Under the pieces are notes generated by a model. That model did no database searches, had not been told where the DNA came from, and saw only the letters and a list, made by a program, of their open reading frames with translations. From WHTK01 sp965197795 (GTDB lineage Bacteria; Chloroflexota; Dehalococcoidia; DSTF01; WHTK01): a stretch of DNA of 64,000 bases. The stretch spans positions 2,356,001 through 2,420,000 of the forward strand of contig OZ240228.1 in the NCBI GenBank assembly GCA_965197795.1, in the 5' to 3' direction. Position numbers and translations under genes: made by a program. Positions 19,260 to 30,877 of the stretch are shown here, piece after piece; within the stretch, counting starts at the first letter, position 1, and every line of letters starts with the position of its first letter.

Positions 19260-20605
19260 CCCGACCCAGCGATAGCCCGGCCACCACGGGCGGCTTTCTG
19301 CTCAACGTAAACCTCGTATTCGTCGCCACGGTGGCGGCATCTGGACTCGGGTTTGTCACCGCGGTGCTGCTGGCCCGCGCGCTGGGCCCCGAGGGCCGTG
19401 GTGTCACGGCGCTGTATCAGGCGGCCGTCAGCCTCGGCTTCGCGTTTCTCGGCCTCGGTATCTCGACCGCCGTCTTCTACTATGTCGGCCGGCGCGACAT
19501 TTCAGGCAGCCGCGCCATGGAGGCCGGCCTCAGCGTCACGCTGATCGCGACCGCGCTCACCGCCATCGGCGTCGCGACAGCAGCTCTGGCCTTCGATAGC
19601 AACCTCATAGACCAGGACGTGCCGTACTGGCTGGCGGTGGTGGCGATCCCGGCGCTGGTCCAGTTCCGCGCCGCTGAGGCGGTGCTACGGGCGCAGGGAC
19701 GCTTCGGGGCGATGAACCTGCTCGAGGTCTCGCTGCCGCTGTCAATCCTTTGCTTCCTCGGCGTCGTAGAGCTGGTCGACGGCCTAACCATCTACCGCGC
19801 AATCGTGGCCTGGAGCTTCGCCTTTCTGCCGCCCGTCGTGATCGGCTACGCGCTGCTCGGGCCCTCGGAGTGGCCACGCGGCATCGCGGGGCGCGACCTG
19901 CTGTGGCGCGCGGTGCGCTTCGGCATGCAGGGTCAACTTGGCAACCTGATCCAGCTCCTCAACTACCGCCTCGACTCCTACCTGGTGCTGCTCCTGGTCA
20001 ACGCGAGCGGCGTCGGCCTTTACTCGGTCGGCGTCTCGCTCAGCGAGGGCATGTGGCTGATGGCGAACTCCGTCTCGGTCGTGCTGCTAACCAACCTGAC
20101 TGCAGGCGACGATGAGAATGCCGCGCGCATGACGCCGATCGTCTGTCGCAACACACTGCTGGTCACCGCCGCCGCGGCGATAGCTGCGGCGGCAGCATCG
20201 CCGTTCGTGGTCCCGGCGATCTTCGGCGACGCCTTCGATGACGCGGTGCTTCCCTTCCTCTGGCTCCTGCCCGGCACGGTGGCGCTGGCCGGGACGAAGA
20301 TCCTGGCCGCCTACGTCTTCAGCCGCGGCAGGCCACTGATCAACGCGCAGATCGCCTTCGTCACGCTGATCGTGACCATCGCGGCGGACCTGCTGCTGAT
20401 CCCGCCCTTCGAGGTCGCGGGCGCAGCCGCGGCCTCCAGCCTGGCGTACTGCTGCAGTCTGGCGCTGAGCACTGTCGCGTACCGCCGGCTCTCCGGCGGC
20501 TCGATCGCCGACGTGCTGCTGCCCAGGCCCGGCGATGCGGCGTATTACGTCGACGGCCTTCGGTCTCTGCTGGGGCGTCTGCGACGTGGCGGGGTTCAGC
20601 CGTGA
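19256..20605 (+). CDS. polysaccharide flippase / oligosaccharide transporter (Wzx-like MOP superfamily)
   Basis: A 449-residue integral membrane protein with about 12 hydrophobic helices. The N-terminal NLVFVATVAASGLGFVTAVL, the LARALGPEGRGVTALYQAAVSL loop and the ISTAVFYYVGR segment are typical of the polysaccharide-biosynthesis/MATE-like flippase family. It would flip lipid-linked sugars made by the neighbouring glycosyltransferases. It overlaps both neighbours by four bases, so the three genes are translated together. Confidence 0.85.
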   Translation: MTRPSDSPATTGGFLLNVNLVFVATVAASGLGFVTAVLLARALGPEGRGVTALYQAAVSLGFAFLGLGISTAVFYYVGRRDISGSRAMEAGLSVTLIATALTAIGVATAALAFDSNLIDQDVPYWLAVVAIPALVQFRAAEAVLRAQGRFGAMNLLEVSLPLSILCFLGVVELVDGLTIYRAIVAWSFAFLPPVVIGYALLGPSEWPRGIAGRDLLWRAVRFGMQGQLGNLIQLLNYRLDSYLVLLLVNASGVGLYSVGVSLSEGMWLMANSVSVVLLTNLTAGDDENAARMTPIVCRNTLLVTAAAAIAAAAASPFVVPAIFGDAFDDAVLPFLWLLPGTVALAGTKILAAYVFSRGRPLINAQIAFVTLIVTIAADLLLIPPFEVAGAAAASSLAYCCSLALSTVAYRRLSGGSIADVLLPRPGDAAYYVDGLRSLLGRLRRGGVQP

Positions 20606-21807
20606 GCGAGCTACCGGGGCCGCCGCTGCGCGTCGCCGTGATGGCCGACTTCGACGGCCCTCACGCGCGCGCTTGGCTGCGAACCTTCGTCGAGCGCGGT
20701 CACGACGTGCACGCCGTCTCCTACCACACACCACGCACCGAGCTACACGGCGTAACGCTGCACGTCCTCTCTCCCATACGTAGGGACGAAGCACGTAGGG
20801 ACGGAGCTTCAGCTCCGTCCGCCAACGCGCCATCGCGAATCAACCGCCTGCCGCCATCCCTCCTACGCCTGGTCCACGCAATGCGCTACCGCCGCGCCGG
20901 GCTACGCCGCGTCCTGGACGAGATACACCCCGACGTCTTCCACGCCCACTACGCCGTCGAGCACGGCTTCTACGGCGCCTTCGCCGGCTACCATCCTTAC
21001 GCGATCAGCGCCTGGGGCTCCGACCTGCAGGTCGAATCGCACAAGCTGCTGGGCCGGCGTATCGCGGCGTGGGCGCTGAGCAAGGCCGACCTCGTCACCG
21101 GCAACGACGCCTCGCTGGTGCAGCGCGCCGTCGAGCTAGGCGTGGCACCGGAAAAAGCAGCGGTGGTGCATCTCGGCATCGAGCCGGCGTTCCTCGAGGC
21201 GGGCGCGGGCAGCGTTAACCTGGGCGACGACCGCTCGACGCCACCCACCATCATCAGCGACCGAGCGCTGGAGCCCTTGTACAACATCGCCGCTGTCCTG
21301 CGGGCGTTTTCGTTAGTGCTTCAGGAGATGCCAGACGCGCGACTGGTCGTCGCGGGCGCTGGGCGTGACGCGGCGGGCCTAAAACGGTTAGCCGGCGAGC
21401 TGGACCTCGGCGACAGCGTGAGCTTCGTGGGACACCTCGACCAGCCCTCTCTCGCCGTGGCGCTGGCCGGCGCGCAGGTCTACGTCTCCATCCCCACATC
21501 CGACTCGCTGGCGCTGAGCAACCTGGAGGCGATGGCGGCCGGCGCCTTCCCTATCGTCAGTGATCTAGCAAGCGTCGACGGCTGGATTACCGACGGTGTC
21601 AACGGCCTGCGCGTACCGCCGGGCCACCACGTCGCGCTGGAGGCAGCGCTGCGGCGCGCCCTGGACGACGCCGCGCTACGCCGCGACGCCGCGAATCAGA
21701 ACCGGCAGTTGGTCGAGGCGCGCGGGCTGCGCCGGCCCAACATGCTGCTGATGGAGCGTCATTACTACCGCCTCGCGGGCCAACCGCTGGAGGACCGGGC
21801 GATCTAG
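20602..21807 (+). CDS. glycosyltransferase family 4 protein with in-frame palindromic insertion
   Basis: A 401-residue GT-B enzyme starting with GTG in a GTGA overlap with the flippase. The N-domain reads LRVAVMADFDGPHARAWLRTF. The C-domain has LYNIAAVLRAFSLVLQEMPDARLVVAGAG, VSFVGHLD and SNLEAMAAGAFPIV. It lacks a textbook E-x7-E but keeps the LEAMA-G donor loop. Around residues 55-75 the insert IRRDEARRDGASAPSAN is encoded by a palindromic repeat (20778-20821) and interrupts the usual linker. Its stop overlaps the convergent pterin dehydratase stop (CTAG). Confidence 0.85.
   Translation: MSELPGPPLRVAVMADFDGPHARAWLRTFVERGHDVHAVSYHTPRTELHGVTLHVLSPIRRDEARRDGASAPSANAPSRINRLPPSLLRLVHAMRYRRAGLRRVLDEIHPDVFHAHYAVEHGFYGAFAGYHPYAISAWGSDLQVESHKLLGRRIAAWALSKADLVTGNDASLVQRAVELGVAPEKAAVVHLGIEPAFLEAGAGSVNLGDDRSTPPTIISDRALEPLYNIAAVLRAFSLVLQEMPDARLVVAGAGRDAAGLKRLAGELDLGDSVSFVGHLDQPSLAVALAGAQVYVSIPTSDSLALSNLEAMAAGAFPIVSDLASVDGWITDGVNGLRVPPGHHVALEAALRRALDDAALRRDAANQNRQLVEARGLRRPNMLLMERHYYRLAGQPLEDRAI
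20778..20821. repeat. palindromic repeat inside a glycosyltransferase gene
   Basis: GGACGGAGCT (20799-20808) and AGCTCCGTCC (20811-20820) form a 10-bp perfect inverted repeat with a 2-base loop. It is preceded by two direct copies of ACGTAGGGACG (20778-20788 and 20793-20803). The element lies in frame and adds about 17 residues to the protein. Confidence 0.7.
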
Positions 21808-22151
21808 CCGCTGAGCAGGCGGTCGATCTTCGCCGCCATGATGAAGTCGTTGTCCGTCAGCCCGCCGAGCGAGTGCGTCGAGAGGTCGAGCCCGACGTTG
21901 CGATAGCCGTGGACGCGGATGTCGGGGTGGTGCTGCTCCACCTCCGCGACCTCGGCGACTTTGTTCACGAGCTCGATAGCCGCCAGGAAGTCGCCCATGC
22001 GGCGGCTGAGGCGCAGGCCCTTGCCTTCGTCCACCAGCTCCCAGTCCGGCACCAGCGCGACGCGCTCAGCGACCTCCTCCGGGGTGAGCGTCGGCGAGCC
22101 TTGGGGGTACTCCTGGCAGTGGCCGTTGAGCAGGTCGTTCAGTGTAGGCAT
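21804..22151 (-). CDS. 4a-hydroxytetrahydrobiopterin dehydratase (pterin-4-alpha-carbinolamine dehydratase)
   Basis: A 115-residue PCD/DCoH-family enzyme. The start MPTLNDLL follows AGGAGG. The N-terminal EVAERVALVPDWELVDEG (W-L strand), FLAAIELVNKVAEVAE and EQHHPDIRVHGYRNVGLDLSTHSLGGLTDNDF contain the catalytic histidines (HHPD...H). It dehydrates 4a-hydroxypterin after aromatic amino-acid hydroxylation; in bacteria lacking such hydroxylases the true role is often unclear. It is convergent with the glycan operon and overlaps its stop codon. Confidence 0.9.
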   Translation of the reverse strand: MPTLNDLLNGHCQEYPQGSPTLTPEEVAERVALVPDWELVDEGKGLRLSRRMGDFLAAIELVNKVAEVAEVEQHHPDIRVHGYRNVGLDLSTHSLGGLTDNDFIMAAKIDRLLSG

Positions 22152-22195
22152 CGCGAGCCTCCTTGCAGGTCTCGACATGCTACCAGCCCGAACGC

Positions 22196-22230
22196 GAAGA
22201 AGGGGCCTCTCCAGCGAGACCCCCTCTTCA
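22196..22230 (-). terminator. hairpin between transporter remnant and pterin dehydratase gene
   Basis: GAAGAAGGGG and CCCCCTCTTC flank a short centre and pair with one mismatch. The hairpin sits downstream of the MMPL gene on the minus strand. The T-run after it is weak, so termination is possible rather than certain. Confidence 0.35.
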
Positions 22231-22252
22231 TCCCTTGGATGGGCTCTAAACG

Positions 22253-24165
22253 CTAGGCGCCACCGCCACCGCCTGCACCACCGCCGCCGACAGCGGCTTC
22301 GGGGGCAGGCGGCGCGTGCCCCTCGATACCGATGCGCGGCAGCCACTGCAGCACCGGCGGCAGGTACCAGTTGGCGTTGCCCAGCAACCGCATCGATGCG
22401 GGAACCAGCACGCTTCGAATGACCGTCGCGTCGATGAACACCGCGACCGCCAGCCCGAAGCCCGTCTGCTGCATCGCCACGAGGTTGCCGGCGGCGAAGG
22501 CGCCGAACACCACGACCATAATCAGCGCCGCGCCGGTAATCAGGCGGCCGGTTGACCGCACGCCGAACGCCACCGACTCGGTGTTGTCGCCGGTCTGGTC
22601 AAAACGCTCACGGATGCGGCTGAGCAGGAAGACGTGGTAACCCATAGACAGGCCGAAGAGGACGGCGAATAGGAACAGCGGCAGCCAGGCCTCGATCGCG
22701 TCGACCTGCGGAAGACGCCGAAGCTAACGCCCTTCTGGAATACCAGGACGAGGAGGCCGTAGGCCGCGCCCACGGAGAGCAGGTTCATGACGATAGCTTT
22801 GGCCGGCACGACGATCGACCGGAAGACAACCATCAGCAGCAGGAAGCTCAGACCGAGCACGAACGCGAACAGGAAGGGCGTGTACTCCTCCGTCAGATTG
22901 ATCTGGTCCACGTTGATCGCCGCATCGCCGCATCGCCGGTGACGAAGACCTCCGCGTCGACGCCGCCGAATGCGGCTGGGATGTGCTCCCCCCGCAGCCG
23001 CTCCACGGCATCGACTGCTTCGCCGGCAAAGGGGTCCGTGCCCAGCTGGAAGCTCAGGACGCCGAGGTCTCCCGCCGCGTTGGTTTCGTAACTCGCCGCG
23101 TTCAGCACCGGCTCGCTGGCTGCCGCCGCTTCGAGGTCATCCACTGCGGCCAGGACTTCCGGCGAGTTAGCGTCGCCATCGACCACGATCTCGACCAGGG
23201 CGACCGGACCGCCGCCGAAGTCAGCTTGCAGTGCCTCGAATCCTTGCTTTGAAGTAAAGCTATCCGGCATCGAGCTAACGCCGGACTGCCCCAGGTTGAT
23301 GTCGAAGTACGGAATAGCCGCGAGGATGAGCAGCCCGGCCGCCAGTACCACCGCCACGACGGGGTGCGCCATGACACCGCGCGAAACGCGGTCCCAAAAG
23401 CCACCCGTGGACTGCTCATGGGTGACCGTTGGGCCCGCTTGATGCATGGGATGTAACCCGCGTTGAGCTTGTCGCCAAGCAAACTGAGGACCGCCGGTAG
23501 CAGCGTCAGCGAGGCGAGTGCCGGGGCCAGGACGACGAAAATGGCGCCGGCCGCTAGGCTTCGGAAGATGGTGTGGGGGATGAGCAGCAGGCCAAGCAGG
23601 GCAATGACAACCGTAAGTCCACTAAACAACACGGCACGCCCGGCTGTACCACCCGCGACCGCGAGAGCCTCGCTGATGCCCAGACCTCTGGCTCTCTCCT
23701 CGCGATAGCGGGAAACGTAGAAGAGCGAGTAGTCGATACCGACGGCCGGCCCATCATGATAATCATGTTCTGGACGAAGAATGAAAACTGGAACACTTGG
23801 CCGAGGATCGCTGTGAGCGCTATCGCCAGGATGATCGCGAATATAGCCAGCAAAATCGGCACGAACGCCGCCACGATGGCGCTGAACACGAGCACAAGAA
23901 TGATCAGCGCCAGTGGCAGCGCAAAGACCTCCGACTTCTGAAGGTCACGCTCAGCCGTCTCGTTGAAGTCGTGATTCACCGTGGCGAAGCCACCGATCAG
24001 GCCGGTAAAGCCTTCCGCTTCGCCCACCTCCTCGACGATGTGGATAACCTCGCCGATGTTGTCACCAGCGTCATCGAACCTGTCGCCGGCCATCGTGACC
24101 TGGATCAGCGCCCGATAAAAACGAACGTTCCTTCGTTTTATAAAAGCAATCGTTGCTTCTGTCAA
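22253..24165 (-). pseudogene. MMPL/RND family transporter, 5'-truncated with four frameshifts
   Basis: Five successive frames give an MMPL-type lipid/drug exporter. The order is: ALIQVTMAGD... and the first helices to NMIIMMG; VLFSGLTVVIALLGLLLIP and ASLTLLPAVLSLLGDKLNAG; DRVSRGVMAHPVVAVVLAAG with the second periplasmic loop; DQINLTEEYTPFLFAFVLGL and VPAKAIVMNLLSVGAAYGLL; GYHVFLLSRIRE and DATVIRSVLVPASMRLLG. The usual first helix and about 150 residues are missing: the frame begins next to the TetR-type operator. Each frame change equals one missing base. The 5' deletion suggests true decay; the frameshifts could partly be assembly errors. The glycine-rich C-terminal tail is low-complexity. 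Confidence 0.75.
24118..24139. promoter_or_regulatory. TetR-type operator upstream of transporter remnant
   Basis: AAAACGAA (24118-24125) and TTCGTTTT (24132-24139) form an 8-bp inverted repeat around CGTTCC. It contains GAACGTTCCTTC, which recurs with one change upstream of the TetR gene at 24900-24911. It probably binds the adjacent regulator. Confidence 0.6.
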
Positions 24166-24224
24166 CAGGTCTACTGCCGAAATTTGTCAGTAGTCCGAAT
24201 CTGGCAAGCGAAATGTTTGGAAAA

Positions 24225-24872
24225 TTAGTGGCTCATAGCCGCGTTGGAGCCGGCCTGGCCCGCCGCTGGCGGCGTTTTGCCGGACCAGAACGAGCCCTGG
24301 AACAGCGCTCGCGTGACATCGGCGTAGCCCTCGACGTCCATGTCCGGGTGGATCAGGTGCTGCAGCACGAGTCCTTGATAGACGCCCATCATCACCGACG
24401 CGACCGCTGTGGGATCGAGGTCTGGACTGACGTCGCCGCGCTCCTGAGCCTTCGTCATCAGCGCGGCCATCGGCTCCATGATCTTGACCCAGCCCTCGCG
24501 CATTGACTCGCCGATCTTCTCGTTTCGCGTCGCCTCAGATAGCAATTCCACCATGAGGGCGCAGTATTCGTGGTCGGCGATGCCGGAGAAATAAATATGG
24601 ATCAACTCGCCCAGGATCGCCGCGGTGTCGTTCAGCTCCATCGCCTCGCGGATCGTCGCGACGTCTTCGTCGTGGCCGCGGTCGCACATGGCGAGGATGA
24701 TCTCCTCCTTGCTCTCGAAGTAGCGGTAGAGCGCGCCGGGACTGAGTCCAGCCTCGTTGCAGATATCCTGCATCGTCGTACGGTGGAAGCCGCCGCGTGC
24801 TTTGCCCGCGGCGGAGGCATCTATGATCTGCTGGCGCCGGTTCTCGAGGTAGACGGGCAAGACCTTGGGCAT
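24225..24872 (-). CDS. TetR/AcrR family transcriptional regulator
   Basis: A 215-residue repressor. The N-terminal helix-turn-helix is RRQQIIDASAAGKARGGFHR followed by TTMQDICNEAGLSPGALYRYFESKEEI, the standard TetR motif. The C-terminal helices would bind a hydrophobic ligand. It lies directly upstream of the MMPL remnant on the same strand, and near-identical GAAxGTTCCTTC sites flank both promoters. Autoregulation and control of the transporter is therefore the likely role. Confidence 0.9.
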   Translation of the reverse strand: MPKVLPVYLENRRQQIIDASAAGKARGGFHRTTMQDICNEAGLSPGALYRYFESKEEIILAMCDRGHDEDVATIREAMELNDTAAILGELIHIYFSGIADHEYCALMVELLSEATRNEKIGESMREGWVKIMEPMAALMTKAQERGDVSPDLDPTAVASVMMGVYQGLVLQHLIHPDMDVEGYADVTRALFQGSFWSGKTPPAAGQAGSNAAMSH

Positions 24873-24899
24873 GTAGCAACTCCTGGCCCTTCACAAAAT

Positions 24900-24911
24900 G
24901 AAGGAACATTC
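24900..24911. promoter_or_regulatory. putative TetR autoregulatory site
   Basis: GAAGGAACATTC lies 28 bases upstream of the regulator's ATG, next to an AT-rich promoter-like stretch (TTTTTATCACA). Its complement matches the site at 24123-24134 at 11 of 12 positions. Confidence 0.5.
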
Positions 24912-24960
24912 TCTTTTTATCACATTTGCGGCCAGTTGTCAGGGCCGTTCGGCCTACGCC

Positions 24961-25158
24961 TCACACCCACCTCCGACTCAGCCTTCGGTATTGAATAAGC
25001 GCGCTATATGCCATTAACCCAGCCAAGAGAAGGCAGAGTGCTGACCCAACGAAATGGAACTCGGTCTTCCATGCGAAGACTGCAGAAACGAAAAGAATGG
25101 CAGCGCCGACGACTGTAACAAGTAGCCATAGGAGCCTCACGGCGACTACCAATCTCAC
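24961..25158 (-). CDS. small two-helix membrane protein
   Basis: A 65-residue protein starting with GTG directly after the stop of the LLM gene. It has two hydrophobic helices (LLWLLVTVVGAAILFVSAVFA and FVGSALCLLLAGLMAYSAL) and a basic C-terminal end (QYRRLSRRWV), suggesting an N-in/C-in hairpin. No family was recognised. It is probably co-transcribed with the LLM gene upstream. Confidence 0.55.
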   Translation of the reverse strand: MRLVVAVRLLWLLVTVVGAAILFVSAVFAWKTEFHFVGSALCLLLAGLMAYSALIQYRRLSRRWV

Positions 25159-25160
25159 GT

Positions 25161-26108
25161 CTACACCTTCGGCAGGATTTCGTGCGCCACAAACTCCAGG
25201 TCTTCGCGCGCCGGCGGCGTGCGGTACTGCACCATGATACGGCTGATCCCCGCGTCCTCGATCTCTTTGACCTGCTCCACGATGCGGTCCGGCAGGCCCC
25301 ACAGCGCCGTCATCGGCGGACGCCTGGAGTCGGTCGACCGGAGGCGTTCCGGCGCGTTCTCGATTGCCTGCTTCACCTTGGCGTCCACCTCGGTCTGGTT
25401 GGCGCCGGAGATGTAGCCGCTCATCACGGAGCGTTCGATCTGCTTCGGGTCGCGCTTCTCCGCTTGGCAGTGCTGCTCCAGCACCTTCGCCTTGTCCTTG
25501 TAGGCCTGCAGCCCGCCCATGATCGACCCGTTCCACTCCGTCGCGTAACGCGCGACCATGCGCAGCGTCCGCTTTTCACCACTGCCGCCGATCAGCAGCG
25601 GCATCGGCTTCTGCGCCGGCTTCGGGTTCATCGGCGCGTCCTTCAAGCTGTAGATCTGGCCGTCGTAAGTCGCGGAATCGTTCTCGAACAGCGCTTTGAT
25701 CACCTGGATGCTCTCCTCCAGGTTGTCCATGCGCTGCTTGACCGGCGGCAGTTCGATGCCATAGGCCTCGTGTTCGGTCTGGTTCCAACCGGCGCCTACG
25801 CCGAGGATGAAGCGCCCGCCGGAGAGCTGGTCGATCGACGCGGCCATGCGCGCCAGGACGGCCGGCTGGCGGAACGTCATCGCGAGCACGAGCGGCCCGA
25901 ACCTGATGCGGCTGCTGGCGGATGCCGTGTAAGTATGCGCGATCATCGTGTCCAACGAGTCGATGGTGCGCGTCGCGCCGAAGAAGGAGAAGAAGTGGTC
26001 CGAGCGCCAGAGCGACTCGAAGCCCAGCTCCTCGGTCCACTGCACGATGTTCTTCCACTCCTCCCAGCCGACGCCCTCCTGGCTCTCGACCATTACGCCA
26101 AGCTTCAT
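25161..26108 (-). CDS. LLM class F420-dependent oxidoreductase-like protein
   Basis: A 315-residue luciferase-like oxidoreductase. It reads MKLGVMVESQEGVGWEEWKN, ESLWRSDHFFSF, FGPLVLAMTFRQPAVLARMAASIDQLSGGRFILGVGAGWNQTEHEAYG (the most diagnostic LLM block, with GAGW-EHEAYG) and PLLIGGSGEKRTLRMVARYATEWN. This pattern is typical of the TIGR03560-like F420-dependent group, so F420 is more likely than FMN. The substrate is unknown. A two-helix membrane protein follows 2 bases later. Confidence 0.87.
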   Translation of the reverse strand: MKLGVMVESQEGVGWEEWKNIVQWTEELGFESLWRSDHFFSFFGATRTIDSLDTMIAHTYTASASSRIRFGPLVLAMTFRQPAVLARMAASIDQLSGGRFILGVGAGWNQTEHEAYGIELPPVKQRMDNLEESIQVIKALFENDSATYDGQIYSLKDAPMNPKPAQKPMPLLIGGSGEKRTLRMVARYATEWNGSIMGGLQAYKDKAKVLEQHCQAEKRDPKQIERSVMSGYISGANQTEVDAKVKQAIENAPERLRSTDSRRPPMTALWGLPDRIVEQVKEIEDAGISRIMVQYRTPPAREDLEFVAHEILPKV

Positions 26109-26218
26109 ATCGTCCCTCTTCTAGCGACTTGCGACCAAACGGCTCGATGATTATGCCTTCTCCGGTAGGGAGTCGACGGCTAGCCTGCGACCATGCACGA
26201 CTGTCAAACTGGATTATT

Positions 26219-26987
26219 ATGCGGTTGCTGCCGATCCTGGTCATCATGGCGGCTTCGGCTCTCGCCTGTTCGGACAATGGGACCGCACAGACTTCGCCGA
26301 TTGTCCCATCGACGGGCACACGGGATAGACCGCCCACACTCAGGAGCGGCGAAGCCACGATCGCCGCGCTCTCGGCAAGGAGTACTGCCAGGGCGCTGAA
26401 TCCGCGACCCCACCGACGCCTGACTACTGGAACCGTGGCGATCTTCCATGGGGTGAGATCGTTGCCTTTGGGTTTACGCAGACGCACCGGAGAACTCTGA
26501 GACCTGCGCAGAGCTCCTGGGGGAGATGATTCCGGATGGCGCACTCGATGAAGGCGCGGGCAAGGTAGTCGAGTGCACCCTGGAGGGTATCAGCAAGCAC
26601 CGCCTGGCACTCCGCTCGGACGCGAACGGCGTAATCCACCTCGTCGGCGTACAGCTATTGCTCCTCTTCACCGAGGACTTACCCCAAGGCGGTCCGCCGA
26701 CTGAATGCCGCGACGTCACGGACTACATGCTGCCGGAGTCAGCCAACCCAGAGGCGATTCAAGACGGTGGCGGTGCCGCCAACGCTGTAGTCTGCGGCTA
26801 CACGCCGCCAGCGCGGGGACAGGTGCCATCACGGGACCTAGTCGTCTGGGGCAGGGTAGAACGACCGTTGGCACCACCCGACTTGCCCCCGGACGTGCCT
26901 TGTTGGCAGCTCATCCTCTACCTCGGCGCACCCAGGGACACCAACCTCGACCTGCTCAACGTGACCTGCCGCCTGCAATTGCCGTGA
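26219..26987 (+). CDS. putative lipoprotein, two frameshifts
   Basis: The ATG at 26219 starts a lipoprotein signal (MRLLPILVIMAASALAC, lipobox cysteine at residue 17). The frame holds to about 26370, continues in a second frame (GKEYCQGAESATPPTPDYW, GDLPWGEIVAFGF) to about 26465, and then in a third (YADAPENSETCAELLGEMIP through CWQLILYLGAPRDTN) to the stop at 26987. Each step equals one missing base. Joined, it is an exported protein of about 255 residues with several cysteines. No domain was recognised. It is divergent from the LLM gene. Confidence 0.5.
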
Positions 26988-27005
26988 GCTTCGGATAATG
27001 CATGT

Positions 27006-29732
<2,727 letters not shown>

Positions 29733-30135
29733 GATTCGAGCCCTCGTCAAGCTATCGTTGCCACGGGGAGAAGGCCGTCTCCTGTCCAGCTAAAATTATA
29801 CAGCGGCGAATCTAACGCCCGTCGGCTTCGCCTTCCTTATCTACGAAGTCAACGCCCGGCGAATTCGCATCGCTCAGGTCCGTACTCGCAACGTCGGCGG
29901 GCGGCGGCTTTCAGGCCTCCAACCGCACCAGAGGTCGCGGGGACGCTCAGCCCGAATACGCGAACCCTTTAGAGGATTCTCGGCAGTAATCCGTCAGTGT
30001 TGGGGCCGAGGGGCGACAGTGGGGGTCCGGGTTCCTCAGCTTCGATGACGCAGCCGACAATCCGGCCGCCCCTTCAGTGGGGTCCGGGGTACCCCCGGCT
30101 TTAGTCATCACGGGTCCGGGGTTCCCCGGCTTTTA
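29733..30135. repeat. intergenic region with three GGGGTCCGGGGTACCCC-type repeat copies
   Basis: No gene is seen. Three degenerate copies of a GC-rich palindromic unit occur: about 30018-30049 (GGGGGTCCGGGTTCCTCAGC), 30075-30110 (GGGGTCCGGGGTACCCCCGG) and 30111-30135 (GGGTCCGGGGTTCCCCGG). A fourth copy lies at 54871-54900. The upstream part (29733-29990) probably holds the ppdK promoter but shows no clear elements. Confidence 0.6.
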
Positions 30136-30627
30136 CTATGTAGCGAGCGCCCCCAGCTCGCCGTACTTGCCGCGGAAGAAGAGCAGCGGCTTGCCTTCTC
30201 CGCCGCCGCTGGCGCGATGCACCTCGCCGACCAGGATCGTGTGATCCCCCGCCGGGTACGCGTCGACGAGCTGGCATTCGAGGTGGGCAAGGCTACCCGG
30301 TATCAGCGGCGCGCCGAACTCGCCCTCGATGCAGTTGAACTCCATGAACCAGCTGTTGTCCTCCTGAGGCTTGGCGAAATAGCGTGAGATGTTCTCCTGG
30401 CTGTCGCTGAGGATGTTGACGTTGAACATCTTGGATTCGACGATGTCGGCGCGGGTACGCGAATCGGTCGTGAGGCAGACCAGCAGCAGGGTTGGCTCCA
30501 GGGAAACCGACGTGAAGGCGTTCACCGTCACCGCGTGACAGTCGTCTCCTTTTCCAGCCGTAACAACGGCAACACCCGTCGCGAAATTGCCCACGACCTG
30601 CCGATAGGTCATCGCGTCAACGCTCAT
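30136..30627 (-). CDS. flavin reductase family protein
   Basis: A 163-residue FMN-binding split barrel. MTYRQVVGNFATGVAVVTAG, DDCHAVTVNAFTSVSLEPTLLLV (flavin phosphate/isoalloxazine segment) and AHLECQLVDAYPAGDHTILVGEVHRA (GDH motif) are the standard family blocks. It supplies reduced FMN to a partner monooxygenase or acts as a small oxidoreductase. It is an intact paralogue of the frameshifted gene at 8483-8991. Its C-terminal end abuts a repeat copy. Confidence 0.9.
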   Translation of the reverse strand: MSVDAMTYRQVVGNFATGVAVVTAGKGDDCHAVTVNAFTSVSLEPTLLLVCLTTDSRTRADIVESKMFNVNILSDSQENISRYFAKPQEDNSWFMEFNCIEGEFGAPLIPGSLAHLECQLVDAYPAGDHTILVGEVHRASGGGEGKPLLFFRGKYGELGALAT

Positions 30628-30877
30628 CGCACTCCTCCTTAGCCCGGTTCACTGAAAGGCTACACTGGTCGGCCCCTGTAGGGCATCCCTGGGGCGCTGA
30701 AATCGTTGATCTATCGCCGGATAGGCAATCTTGATAAGCCCTGGGTGACACGCCCTCGGACTCGTCGATCGAACCGTACGGTCAGATGAACGAAGCCTTC
30801 GCCGAGGCGGTTGGGCTGGCGACTCGGCTCAACGCGTCCGAACATAGACATGTAACCTGTAATTGGGTAAGTAAGCG

